A stretch of DNA of 64,000 nt, from the NCBI GenBank assembly GCA_944322145.1, contig CALUNW010000002.1, positions 186,001 through 250,000 on the forward strand, written 5' to 3'. The notes under the pieces are model-generated. The model saw only the letters and a list, made by a program, of their open reading frames with translations. It made no database searches and was not told the origin of the DNA. The number at the start of each line of letters is the position of its first letter. The first letter of the stretch is position 1. The stretch is from an uncultured Atopobiaceae bacterium. GTDB taxonomy: Bacteria; Actinomycetota; Coriobacteriia; Coriobacteriales; Atopobiaceae. Below, one piece after another: positions 18,902-25,769 of this stretch. Made by a program: the position numbers and the translations under genes.

Positions 18902-20725
18902 ATGCCAAGCACCAGGAAGGTCGCAGCCCTCGACGGTCTCAGGCTCCTCGCCATCGCCGCCGTCATCGTCTACCATGCCAATCCCACCTGGCTTCCGGGC
19001 GGTTACTTTGGCGTGACCATGTTCTTCGTCCTCACGGGCTACCTGACCACGCTCTCCCTCGAGCGCAGGATCGCGCGCGACGGCAAGCTCGGCTATCCGC
19101 GCTACCTGCTTGGACGCATCGGCAGGCTGCTGCCGTCGATGCTCGTCGTCGTGGGCGCGGTCGCGATCCTCTGCGCGATCTTCTCGCCCGGGCTGCTGCC
19201 CAAGGTCAAGAGCGACGCGTTCCCCGCGCTGCTGTTCTTCGAGAACATCTACTACATCGTGCGCAACGTCTCCTACTTTGCGGCGGCCGGCCTTCCCTCC
19301 CCGCTCACTCACCTGTGGTTCGTGGGCGTGACTATGCAGTTCTACCTCGTCTGGCCGCTGCTGCTCCTGCTGCTCTCTCGCGTGTGCCGGAGGCGCCGGA
19401 CGGCGGCGCGGGTCGTGGGCGCGCTCGCCGTCGCCTCCGCGCTCGCCATGGCGCTGCTCTATGACCCCATGGGCGACACCAACCGCATCTACTACGGTCC
19501 CGACACGCGTGCCGCCGAGCTGCTCGTCGGCGCGCTCGCGGCGCTCGTCACGCGCGGGCGCGGCTGGGGCGCCGCCCGCGGCGCCCACGGCAACCGCGAC
19601 GGGCGGGGCGCGCTGCCCGGCTGGGCCTACGACCTTGCCGCGGTGGGGTCGCTCGCCGGCCTCGGCGCCATGATGGCGACCCTGAACGGCTACTCCGAGT
19701 TCGCGTACCGCGGGGGCATCTTCCTCGCGGCCATCCTCACCGCAATCCTCATCGGCGCGGTCTCGCGTCCCGGGAGCCTCGTCGGACGCGTCCTCGGCCT
19801 TCGCCCGCTCGCTCTCGCCGGCGCGCGCGGCTTTGCCCTCTACCTCTGGCACTACCCGCTGCTGCTCATCATGAACCCCGCCACGCGCACCACGGAGCTC
19901 CCCTGGTGGGGCTGGGTGCTCGAGTTCGTCGTCATCGTCGTGGTGTCGGAGCTCTGCTTCCGCGTGGTCGAGCGCGGCATCGGCAAGCCGGTGCTGGCGG
20001 GCCAGGCAAAGCCGGCGCTCGTCCTCGAGGCGGCGGCGCTGCTCGCGGTCGTCGTGGTGACGCTCGCGCCCATCTCCGCCGAGGAGACCGGCGTCCCGAC
20101 GGGCGACCAGGGGACGCAGTCACAGGTGGTCCAGTTCAACCCCGAGACCGACGCCTACGACGTCTCGGGCACCTACCTTGCGGGAACGAGCTTCGCGTCC
20201 GCCCTCGACACGATCAACCGCCTCAACTACGACGTGGACGTCGAGACCGGCGCCACGGACGCCAACGTGCTGCTCGTGGGCGACTCGGTCTCGCTGGGCG
20301 CGGCGACGCAGTTCCAGCGGGTGTTCCCCAACGGCTGGATCGACTCCGCGGTGGGCCGCCAGCTGCCGGTGGGCCTCGACGTCTACAACCAGTGCGTGGC
20401 GGACGGACACGCGGGCGACGTGGTGGTCTTTGCCCTGGGCAACAACGGCGTGGCGCGCGAGGAGCAGGTTCGCGCGCTCATCGACGCCGCCGGCCCCGAG
20501 CGCAAGGTCTACCTCGTGACCTGCCGCGTGCCGCAGGCCTACCAGGACATGAACAACCAGCTCTTCTGGGACGTAGCCGCCACCTACGACAACGTGCAGG
20601 TCATCGACTGGTACAACGAGAGCGCCGGCCACGACGAGTACTTCTGGGGCGACGGAACGCACCTGCGCCCCGAGGGCGCCGAGGCCTACGTCATGATGCT
20701 GCGCCGCGCCATCACGGGCCGCTAG
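18902..20725 (+). CDS. OatA-like O-acetyltransferase (acyltransferase-3 plus SGNH domain)
   Basis: Probable envelope O-acetyltransferase, peptidoglycan being the likeliest acceptor. Of 607 residues, about 1-375 form the ten-helix acyltransferase-3 domain (ALDGLRLLAIAAVIVYHA, FFVLTGYLTT, HLWFVGVTMQFY, YLWHYPLL). The extracellular SGNH domain follows, with the nucleophile S462 in GDSVSLG and the D584/H587 pair in DGTHLRPEG. The ATG lies behind an AGAGG. It is divergent from the VOC gene, alone on the plus strand, with a TAGAAT element at 18838 but no convincing -35. The 204-base upstream gap shows nothing else. Confidence 0.87.
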   Translation: MPSTRKVAALDGLRLLAIAAVIVYHANPTWLPGGYFGVTMFFVLTGYLTTLSLERRIARDGKLGYPRYLLGRIGRLLPSMLVVVGAVAILCAIFSPGLLPKVKSDAFPALLFFENIYYIVRNVSYFAAAGLPSPLTHLWFVGVTMQFYLVWPLLLLLLSRVCRRRRTAARVVGALAVASALAMALLYDPMGDTNRIYYGPDTRAAELLVGALAALVTRGRGWGAARGAHGNRDGRGALPGWAYDLAAVGSLAGLGAMMATLNGYSEFAYRGGIFLAAILTAILIGAVSRPGSLVGRVLGLRPLALAGARGFALYLWHYPLLLIMNPATRTTELPWWGWVLEFVVIVVVSELCFRVVERGIGKPVLAGQAKPALVLEAAALLAVVVVTLAPISAEETGVPTGDQGTQSQVVQFNPETDAYDVSGTYLAGTSFASALDTINRLNYDVDVETGATDANVLLVGDSVSLGAATQFQRVFPNGWIDSAVGRQLPVGLDVYNQCVADGHAGDVVVFALGNNGVAREEQVRALIDAAGPERKVYLVTCRVPQAYQDMNNQLFWDVAATYDNVQVIDWYNESAGHDEYFWGDGTHLRPEGAEAYVMMLRRAITGR

Positions 20726-20827
20726 CGGGGCGCGGGCTCGGGCGCGCGTCCTTCTCGCCTGGGCGGGCCCGCTCAGCGCGCCTCGGGCGGGCTCTGTTCC
20801 ATCCGCTCCACAATTTCAAAAAATCTC

Positions 20828-20856
20828 GTGCCATCCGGACGGAGTTCTGATAAGAT
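20828..20856 (+). promoter_or_regulatory. Probable promoter of the tRNA-Val/tRNA-Ala unit
   Basis: GTGCCA (20828-20833) and TAAGAT (20851-20856) are separated by 17 bases, and the first tRNA starts 16 bases after the -10 box. Confidence 0.5.
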
Positions 20857-20872
20857 TCTCTAGCGCAGACGC

Positions 20873-20947
20873 GGGCGATTGGCTCAGGGGTAGAGCACTT
20901 CCTTCACACGGAAGGGGTCGCTGGTTCGAATCCAGCATCGCCCACCA
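20873..20947 (+). tRNA. tRNA-Val (anticodon CAC)
   Basis: The cloverleaf folds with acceptor GGGCGAT/ATCGCCC, anticodon arm CTTCC-TTCACAC-GGAAG giving anticodon CAC, and T arm GGTTCGAATCC. The CCA end is encoded. It is followed 2 bases later by tRNA-Ala. Confidence 0.95.
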
Positions 20948-20949
20948 TT

Positions 20950-21025
20950 GGGGATATAGCTCAGTTGGGAGAGCGCGTGACTGGCAGTCACGAGGTCAGG
21001 GGTTCGAACCCCCTTATCTCCACCA
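20950..21025 (+). tRNA. tRNA-Ala (anticodon GGC), copy 1
   Basis: The acceptor GGGGATA/TATCTCC includes the G3:U70 pair that marks alanine tRNAs. The anticodon arm CGTGA-CTGGCAG-TCACG gives anticodon GGC, and CCA is encoded. Its sequence is repeated on the opposite strand at 24402-24477. Confidence 0.95.
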
Positions 21026-21035
21026 TGATCGCTCA

Positions 21036-21067
21036 GGCCGTCGGGTTTCTAGCCCGACGGCCTTTTT
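21036..21067 (+). terminator. Intrinsic terminator of the tRNA unit
   Basis: A perfect 10-bp stem GGCCGTCGGG/CCCGACGGCC with a 7-base loop is followed by TTTTT. Confidence 0.92.
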
Positions 21068-21105
21068 CGTGATATGCATACGGCGCACACGCTTCTCGCC
21101 GCCGG

Positions 21106-21163
21106 ATAACGGGCTGGTTCCGGACGTTCTGGGCCCCGAAAGCGTCCGCAACCGGCCCGCTAT
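21106..21163. repeat. E-family hairpin repeat
   Basis: An imperfect inverted repeat: ATAACGGGCTGGTTCCGGACG pairs with a right arm ending GGCCCGCTAT, with three mismatches over 21 bp and a loop containing GGGCCCCGAA. Related copies are at 37026-37083 and 44071-44129. The remaining bases from here to the amylosucrase promoter hold no gene. Confidence 0.65.
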
Positions 21164-21267
21164 TCTCAACAAACAGCCCCGCCGATGCGGGGTCGAGAAA
21201 GCGAGAAGAACACGCCTCGCCGGACGAGCCTCCGAAGCCAAGCGTGTCGAGGCGCCCCGCCCCCATA

Positions 21268-21281
21268 AGAGAACGTTCCCA
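21268..21281. promoter_or_regulatory. LacI-family-type operator O1, upstream of amylosucrase
   Basis: AGAGAACGTTCCCA fits the TGnnAACGTTnnCA pattern of LacI/GalR operators in 9 of the 10 defined positions. It is centred 83 bp upstream of O2, about eight helical turns. Confidence 0.5.
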
Positions 21282-21348
21282 CTCCATCTTCGGCCGCTCG
21301 GGGAAATCATCCTCGCCGCTCCCCCGCCTCGTTCTAGAATGTTCCCGG

Positions 21349-21364
21349 TATGATAACGTTCCCA
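21349..21364 (+). promoter_or_regulatory. -10 element overlapped by LacI-family-type operator O2
   Basis: TGATAACGTTCCCA (21351-21364) fits all fixed positions of the LacI-family operator pattern TGnnAACGTTnnCA. It overlaps a TATGAT -10 box at 21349-21354, so binding would block the promoter. No clear -35 is seen, which may mean an activator is also needed. The regulator gene is not in the window. Confidence 0.6.
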
Positions 21365-21394
21365 TATCGTGGGACCTCAGAGAAGGGCCTCCCC

Positions 21395-23260
21395 ATGGCC
21401 GTCAAGCGCGCCCCCAACAACACCGCCGCGGACGACGCCTTCCTGCGTCGCCTCCGGCGCCACCACGACGAGCTCCGCTGGCTCTACATGGAGCTCTACG
21501 ACAACGCCGACATGTTCGGCGAGCTGGTGAGCCAGCTGCGGAGCTTCTACGACGAGCGCCCCTCCGCCCTCCGCGCCCTTGACGCAAAGCGCGAGGCCGC
21601 CGGAGCGTGGTACCGCAGCCGCGACATGCTCGGCATGCAGATGTACGTCGACAACTTCGCCGGCGACCTCAAGGGCGTCGAGGGACGCCTCGACTACCTC
21701 GAGCGCGTGGGCGTCAACTACGTCCACCTCATGCCGTTCCTCGACACGCCCGCCGACAAGAGCCGCTCCGACGGCGGGTACGCAGTGCGAGACTTTCGCA
21801 GCGTCCGCTCCGACCTCGGCACCATGGACGACCTCGCCCGCCTTGCCGAGAAGTGCCACGAGCGCGGCATCAGCCTCTGCATGGACTTCGTCATGAACCA
21901 CACCTCCGACGAGCACGAGTGGGCGCGCCGCGCCCGCGCCGGCGAGGGCGAGTACATGAGCCGCTACTTCTTCGTGCGCGACCAGGCCGTCATCGACCGC
22001 TACACGCGCGACGTCCCCCAGGTCTTCCCCACCACCGCGCCCGGGCACTTCACCTACCTCCCCGAGCTCGACCAGTGCGTGATGACGCAGTTCTACCCCT
22101 ACCAGTGGGACCTCAACTACCGCAACCCGCGCGTCTTCAACGAGATGATGTACAACTTCCTCTACCTGGCCAATCAGGGCATGGACATCATCCGCATCGA
22201 CGCCGTCCCCTACATCTGGAAGCAGCTCGGCACCAACTGCCGCAACCTGCCGCAGGTCCACACCATCGTCCGCATGATGCGCATGATCGGCGAGATCGTG
22301 TGCCCGGGCATCGTGCTGCTGGGCGAGGTCGTCATGGCGCCCGTCGAGGTGGTCCCCTACTTCGGCACCGTCGAGAAGCCCGAGTGCCACATGCTCTACA
22401 ACGTCACGACGATGGCGACCACCTGGAACACCGTGGCCTGCCGCGACACGCGCCTGCTGCGCGGCCAGCTCGAGGCGGTCTGCGGCCTGCCGCGCGAGTA
22501 CACCTTCCTCAACTACCTGCGCTGCCACGACGACATCGGCTGGGGCCTGGATTACGGTACCCTCTCCACCTGGGGCATGCAGGAGGTCCCGCACAAGCGC
22601 TACCTCAACGAGTACTTCCTGGGCCGCGTCCCCGGGAGCACGAGCCGCGGCGAGCTCTACAACGCCGACCCCGTGACCGGCGACGCGCGCTTCTGCGCCA
22701 CCACGGCGTCGATGTGCGGCATCGAGGCCGCGGGCTTCGAGGGCGACGCGGCGGCCATGGAGGTCGCCGTGCGCAAGGACGTCATGCTCCACGCCTACCT
22801 GCTCGCCCAGTCGGGCCTGCCGATCATCTACAGCGGCGACGAGGTCGGCCAGGTCAACGACTACGCCTACAAGGACGACCCCGAGAAGGCAGACGACTCG
22901 CGCTACATCCACCGCGGCCGCTTCGACTGGTCGCTCGTGGACCGCGCGGATGACCCGAGGACCGTCCAGGGCGCGCTCTTCTCGGCCCTGGGGCGCCTCG
23001 AGGGCATCCGTCGCGCCGAGGACGTCTTCGACGCGGATGCCGAGGTCACGATCGTCGACTACAGCGACCCCGCCATCCTGTGGATCCGCCGCCGGGCGGG
23101 CGAGCAGACCCTCGACGCCGTCTTCAACTTCTCCGACGAGGCGCGCGCCGCGTGGATGCCCGCACGGGCGTCGTATGAGGACCTTGTCGCCGGCACCGCT
23201 GCCGAGTTCCAGACCTTCGAGCTCGACGCCTGGGACTTCCGCTGGTATCTGAGCGCGTAG
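21395..23260 (+). CDS. Amylosucrase-type GH13 sucrose enzyme
   Basis: Alpha-amylase superfamily enzyme acting on sucrose, either building glucan (amylosucrase) or cleaving sucrose. The 621 residues include an all-helical N-terminus, the barrel motifs DFVMNHTSDEH, MDIIRIDAV with nucleophile D269, the acid E311 in LLGEVV, and the HDD of RCHDDIGWG. VPYIWKQLGT and CRNLPQ are typical of the amylosucrase subfamily. The ATG at 21395 was chosen because an ATG at 21350 sits inside the -10 box; AGAAGGG precedes it. There is no transporter or fructokinase neighbour. It converges on mtgA, with 4 bases between stops. Confidence 0.87.
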   Translation: MAVKRAPNNTAADDAFLRRLRRHHDELRWLYMELYDNADMFGELVSQLRSFYDERPSALRALDAKREAAGAWYRSRDMLGMQMYVDNFAGDLKGVEGRLDYLERVGVNYVHLMPFLDTPADKSRSDGGYAVRDFRSVRSDLGTMDDLARLAEKCHERGISLCMDFVMNHTSDEHEWARRARAGEGEYMSRYFFVRDQAVIDRYTRDVPQVFPTTAPGHFTYLPELDQCVMTQFYPYQWDLNYRNPRVFNEMMYNFLYLANQGMDIIRIDAVPYIWKQLGTNCRNLPQVHTIVRMMRMIGEIVCPGIVLLGEVVMAPVEVVPYFGTVEKPECHMLYNVTTMATTWNTVACRDTRLLRGQLEAVCGLPREYTFLNYLRCHDDIGWGLDYGTLSTWGMQEVPHKRYLNEYFLGRVPGSTSRGELYNADPVTGDARFCATTASMCGIEAAGFEGDAAAMEVAVRKDVMLHAYLLAQSGLPIIYSGDEVGQVNDYAYKDDPEKADDSRYIHRGRFDWSLVDRADDPRTVQGALFSALGRLEGIRRAEDVFDADAEVTIVDYSDPAILWIRRRAGEQTLDAVFNFSDEARAAWMPARASYEDLVAGTAAEFQTFELDAWDFRWYLSA

Positions 23261-23264
23261 CGCC

Positions 23265-23930
23265 TCACGACAGCCCGTACTTCTCCATCTGCGCCAAGAC
23301 GAGCTCGGCGCGGGCCCAGGCGCGCTCGGGGTCCGCGGCGAGCGCGTTAGGCGCGTTGGGAAGCCCCGCCATGAGGGCGCACTCGCGCTCGGTCATCTCC
23401 GCCGGCTCCTTGCCCAGATACCCGCGCGCCGCGGCGCCCACGCCCGTGAGCCCGTCCCCGAAGTAGGACGTGTTCACGTAGAGCTCCAAGATCTCGTCCT
23501 TCTCGTACGCCGCCTCGAGGTCGAGCGCCATGAAGACCTCCGCGACCTTGCGCGAGAAGTCCTTCTCCTGCGTGAGGAGGAGGTTCTTTGCGAGCTGCTG
23601 TGTGATCGTGGAGCCGCCCTGCTCGAGGGAGAGCGTCGTCAGGTCGTGCCAGGCCGCGCGGCAGATGGCTATGACGTCGAAGCCGGGGTGCTCGTAGAAC
23701 CGATGGTCCTCGATGGCCACGACGGCGCGCAGGTAGAAGTCGGGCAGCTCTTCCGCGCCCACGTAGCCCTCTCGCGCGCGGGCGGCCTCGACCGCCTGCT
23801 CGATCGGGCGCTCCGCGATCGTCTCCCGATAGAGCCCATAGCCGCGCACGGCAACGATGGCGGCGGCGATCGCGCATGCGGCAAGAAGGACGAGAAGAAC
23901 GCGGCGCACGGCCCTCAGGACGGCTCTCAT
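23265..23930 (-). CDS. mtgA: Monofunctional peptidoglycan glycosyltransferase (GT51)
   Basis: Polymerises lipid II into glycan strands without a transpeptidase domain. The 221 residues have one N-terminal membrane helix (about 10-28), the catalytic glutamate E74 in AIEDHRFYEHPGFD, GGSTITQQLAKN at 105-116, RKVAEVFMALDLE and ILELYVNTSYFG. The start at 23930 is preceded by GGGAGGTG; a longer frame upstream has no support. It is a single-gene unit converging with the amylosucrase gene. Confidence 0.9.
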   Translation of the reverse strand: MRAVLRAVRRVLLVLLAACAIAAAIVAVRGYGLYRETIAERPIEQAVEAARAREGYVGAEELPDFYLRAVVAIEDHRFYEHPGFDVIAICRAAWHDLTTLSLEQGGSTITQQLAKNLLLTQEKDFSRKVAEVFMALDLEAAYEKDEILELYVNTSYFGDGLTGVGAAARGYLGKEPAEMTERECALMAGLPNAPNALAADPERAWARAELVLAQMEKYGLS

Positions 23931-24111
23931 GGGCTCACACCTCCCTTTGCTGGCCCCATTGTACGGTGCGCCGGGTCTACGTGACATGGGGATGCCTTGG
24001 AGAAGGGTGACGTTTTCGCAAGGCGAGGCGCCTCGGCGGCGCGCCCCTCTCGCCCAGCCTCGCCGCCCCTATCTCCCGGGCTCGCGCGTCCCTCTCGCCC
24101 GGCGTCTTTCG

Positions 24112-24179
24112 TTCTCCGTACCGTCACAGCAGTTGGGTACGTTAGCACGGGGCGCAAACTGCCGTAGCGGTACGGAGAA
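24112..24179. repeat. Long hairpin in the mtgA-tRNA gap
   Basis: The 355-base gap upstream of mtgA holds no gene. Its main feature is a perfect 12-bp inverted repeat TTCTCCGTACCG/CGGTACGGAGAA with an inner GCAGTT/AACTGC pair. The inner sequence GGGGCGCAAACTGCC resembles the GGGCCCAAAACTGTCC of the hairpin at 24589. The remainder of the gap shows no further signal. Confidence 0.6.
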
Positions 24180-24239
24180 TCAGAGGGCCGCGCGTCCGGG
24201 AACCACGGGCCGCGCGCCGGGGCACATGAGTCGAAACAA

Positions 24240-24273
24240 GAAAACGGGTCGGAGGCTCATTGCCCCCGACCCG
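24240..24273 (-). terminator. Terminator behind the CAU tRNA
   Basis: On the minus strand CGGGTCGG pairs with CCGACCCG over a 13-base loop and is followed by TTTTC. It lies 12 bases past the tRNA. Confidence 0.88.
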
Positions 24274-24285
24274 CGCTCGCTCGGG

Positions 24286-24358
24286 TGGGCCCAGCAGGAT
24301 TCGAACCTGCAACCCAGGGATTATGAGTCCCCTGCGCTAACCGTTGCGCCATGAGCCC
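24286..24358 (-). tRNA. tRNA with anticodon CAT (elongator Met or Ile2)
   Basis: The acceptor GGGCTCA/TGGGCCC and anticodon arm GGGGA-CTCATAA-TCCCT give anticodon CAU, with T arm CAGGTTCGAATCCTG. The 1:72 pair is G:C and the anticodon stem lacks three consecutive G:C pairs, so it is not the initiator. CCA is not encoded, unlike the other tRNAs here. Whether it is methionine or lysidine-modified isoleucine tRNA cannot be decided by eye. Confidence 0.88.
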
Positions 24359-24363
24359 GTTAT

Positions 24364-24391
24364 GAAAAAGGCGGCGACCGAAGCCGCCGCC
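24364..24391 (-). terminator. Terminator-like hairpin between two tRNAs
   Basis: On the minus strand GGCGGCGGCTTCGGTCGCCGCC (given here as positions 24370-24391; key stem GGCGGCG/CGCCGCC) is followed by TTTTT. It lies between tRNA-Ala and the CAU tRNA, only 5 bases before the latter, with no promoter in between. Confidence 0.85.
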
Positions 24392-24401
24392 AGCAAATTC
24401 A

Positions 24402-24477
24402 TGGTGGAGATAAGGGGGTTCGAACCCCTGACCTCGTGACTGCCAGTCACGCGCTCTCCCAACTGAGCTATATCCCC
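24402..24477 (-). tRNA. tRNA-Ala (anticodon GGC), copy 2
   Basis: Identical through the tRNA and its encoded CCA to the copy at 20950-21025, but on the opposite strand. G3:U70 and anticodon GGC are retained. Confidence 0.95.
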
Positions 24478-24496
24478 GTGCGTTGGTGCGTTAGCT

Positions 24497-24524
24497 ATAT
24501 TAACAGACTCGCCGCGCGCGTCAA
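24497..24524 (-). promoter_or_regulatory. Promoter of the minus-strand tRNA unit
   Basis: On the minus strand TTGACG (24519-24524) and TAATAT (24497-24502) are 16 bases apart, close to the sigma-70 consensus, and the tRNA starts 19 bases after the -10. Confidence 0.8.
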
Positions 24525-24588
24525 CACACAATTTGAAAAAAGGCGTCGCGCCGCCGCCGCGGCTTCGCCACGATACCGTCCTCCGCAA

Positions 24589-24654
24589 CGAGCATGCCAT
24601 ATAGGACGGAATCCGCGTCGTGCGGGCCCAAAACTGTCCCATATGGCATGCTCG
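24589..24654. repeat. Long hairpin behind the FMN-oxidase gene
   Basis: A perfect 14-bp inverted repeat CGAGCATGCCATAT/ATATGGCATGCTCG extends through AGGAC/GTCCC with one mismatch. The 28-base loop contains GGGCCCAAAACT. It lies 46 bases past the stop of the FMN-dependent oxidase gene and may form its 3' end. Confidence 0.75.
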
Positions 24655-24699
24655 ACCGCGGTCGGCCGAGAAGAACGAGCTGCCGAGAAGAACGACCCC

Positions 24700-25725
24700 C
24701 TAGCTCCAGAGCATGTCGCGCGTGACGTCGGCCACGGTGGCCGCGCCGCACATCTCCATGGCGTCGGCGAGCTCGGCGCGCAGCTGCGCCAGGTAGGCGC
24801 GCACGCCCTCCGCTCCCCCGCCGAAGGCGGCAACCACGAACGGCCGGCATATCAGGCAGGCGCGCGCCCCCAGGGCCAGCGCGCGGAAGACGTCGAGCCC
24901 GCTGCGGACGCCGCCGTCCACGAACAGCTCGACCTTCTCGCCTGCGGCCTCGACGATCGCGGGCAGCGCGTCGGCCGTGGCAGGGGTGCCGTCCAGCACG
25001 CGCCCGCCGTGGTTGGAGACCACGATCGCGTCCACGCCGGCCTCCGCCGCGCGCCGGGCCGCGGAGGCCGTCATGACGCCCTTGAGCACGAAGCGCGTGC
25101 CCGCCTCGTGGCAGCGCGCCGCGACCTCGGCGATCTTCTCGGCAGGCTTGGCGCCCGCCGGCGGCTGCTGGCCGCGCAGGAACGGAAGCCCCGCGGCGTC
25201 GATGTCCATCGCCACGGCGGCGGGTCGCGCAGCGAGCGCCTCGTCGAGCTTGGCCGCGAGCGTGGCGTCGTCCCAGGGCTTGACCGTGGGCACGCCGGCG
25301 CCGCCGAGCGAGCCCACAAGGTCGCACGCCTCCGTCATGATGGAGCTGTCCAGGCCGTCGCCGGTCCAGGCGAGCGTCCCCTCCCCCGCCGCGGCCTCGA
25401 GCACGCAGCGGTTGTACCCGACGGTGTCGTACCTCTCGCCGTAGTGGCGCTGGACGTCGCCCACGGGGCCGACCATCACGGGCAGCGAGAGCTCGCGGCC
25501 CAGCACCGTCGCGCGCGTGTCGGCCGAGAAGGGCTCGTGCAGCGTGTCCATGTTCACGCAGAGCGCCTGCCAGGCGCGCCAGTTCTTCTCGGCCACGTGG
25601 CCCACGCCCTTGTCGCCCGGGCCGGGCATGACGCCGGCGCAGGCGCGCCCGTCGCAGACGGGGCATGCGCGGCAGTAGGGTCCGATCTGGCCGCGCGCGG
25701 CGGCCGCGAGCTCAGCGTAGCTCAT
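24700..25725 (-). CDS. FMN-dependent alpha-hydroxy-acid oxidase/dehydrogenase family protein
   Basis: TIM-barrel flavoprotein of the lactate/glycolate oxidase family. In 341 residues, the FMN and substrate motifs are seen as VLKGVMTASAARRA, IVVSNHGGRVLDG with the catalytic histidine, and LFVDGGVRSGLDV with ALGARACLICRP. It begins with a cysteine-rich stretch CRACPVCDGRAC, which is seen in the anaerobe branch of the family and could hold a metal. The substrate is uncertain; isopentenyl diphosphate isomerase type 2 is a relative but its signatures are not evident. ATG at 25725 has GAGAGGAG upstream; a GTG two codons earlier is less likely. Confidence 0.8.
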   Translation of the reverse strand: MSYAELAAAARGQIGPYCRACPVCDGRACAGVMPGPGDKGVGHVAEKNWRAWQALCVNMDTLHEPFSADTRATVLGRELSLPVMVGPVGDVQRHYGERYDTVGYNRCVLEAAAGEGTLAWTGDGLDSSIMTEACDLVGSLGGAGVPTVKPWDDATLAAKLDEALAARPAAVAMDIDAAGLPFLRGQQPPAGAKPAEKIAEVAARCHEAGTRFVLKGVMTASAARRAAEAGVDAIVVSNHGGRVLDGTPATADALPAIVEAAGEKVELFVDGGVRSGLDVFRALALGARACLICRPFVVAAFGGGAEGVRAYLAQLRAELADAMEMCGAATVADVTRDMLWS

Positions 25726-25742
25726 CCCCACTCCTCTCGAAT

Positions 25743-25769
25743 GATGAAAAGGGACTGTCCCTTTTCATC
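25743..25769. terminator. Palindrome overlapping the proS stop codon (bidirectional terminator-like)
   Basis: GATGAAAAGGGAC-T-GTCCCTTTTCATC is a perfect 13-bp inverted repeat with a single central base, bordered by A/T-rich arms on both sides. Two bases of the proS stop codon lie within it. Its core GGGAC-N-GTCCC is shared with the palindrome at 59057. Confidence 0.7.

Noticed and set aside
18782..19852. A 356-codon minus-strand frame opposite the acyltransferase gene
   Set aside because: Arginine/glutamate-rich low-complexity translation with no domain, fully opposite a clear acyltransferase.
21350..21394. Earlier ATG for the amylosucrase gene
   Set aside because: That ATG lies inside the TATGAT -10 box and operator, and the added residues lack family similarity.
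20950..24477. Integrated element with tRNA-Ala as attachment site
   Set aside because: The two tRNA copies are inverted, not direct, and there is no integrase between them.
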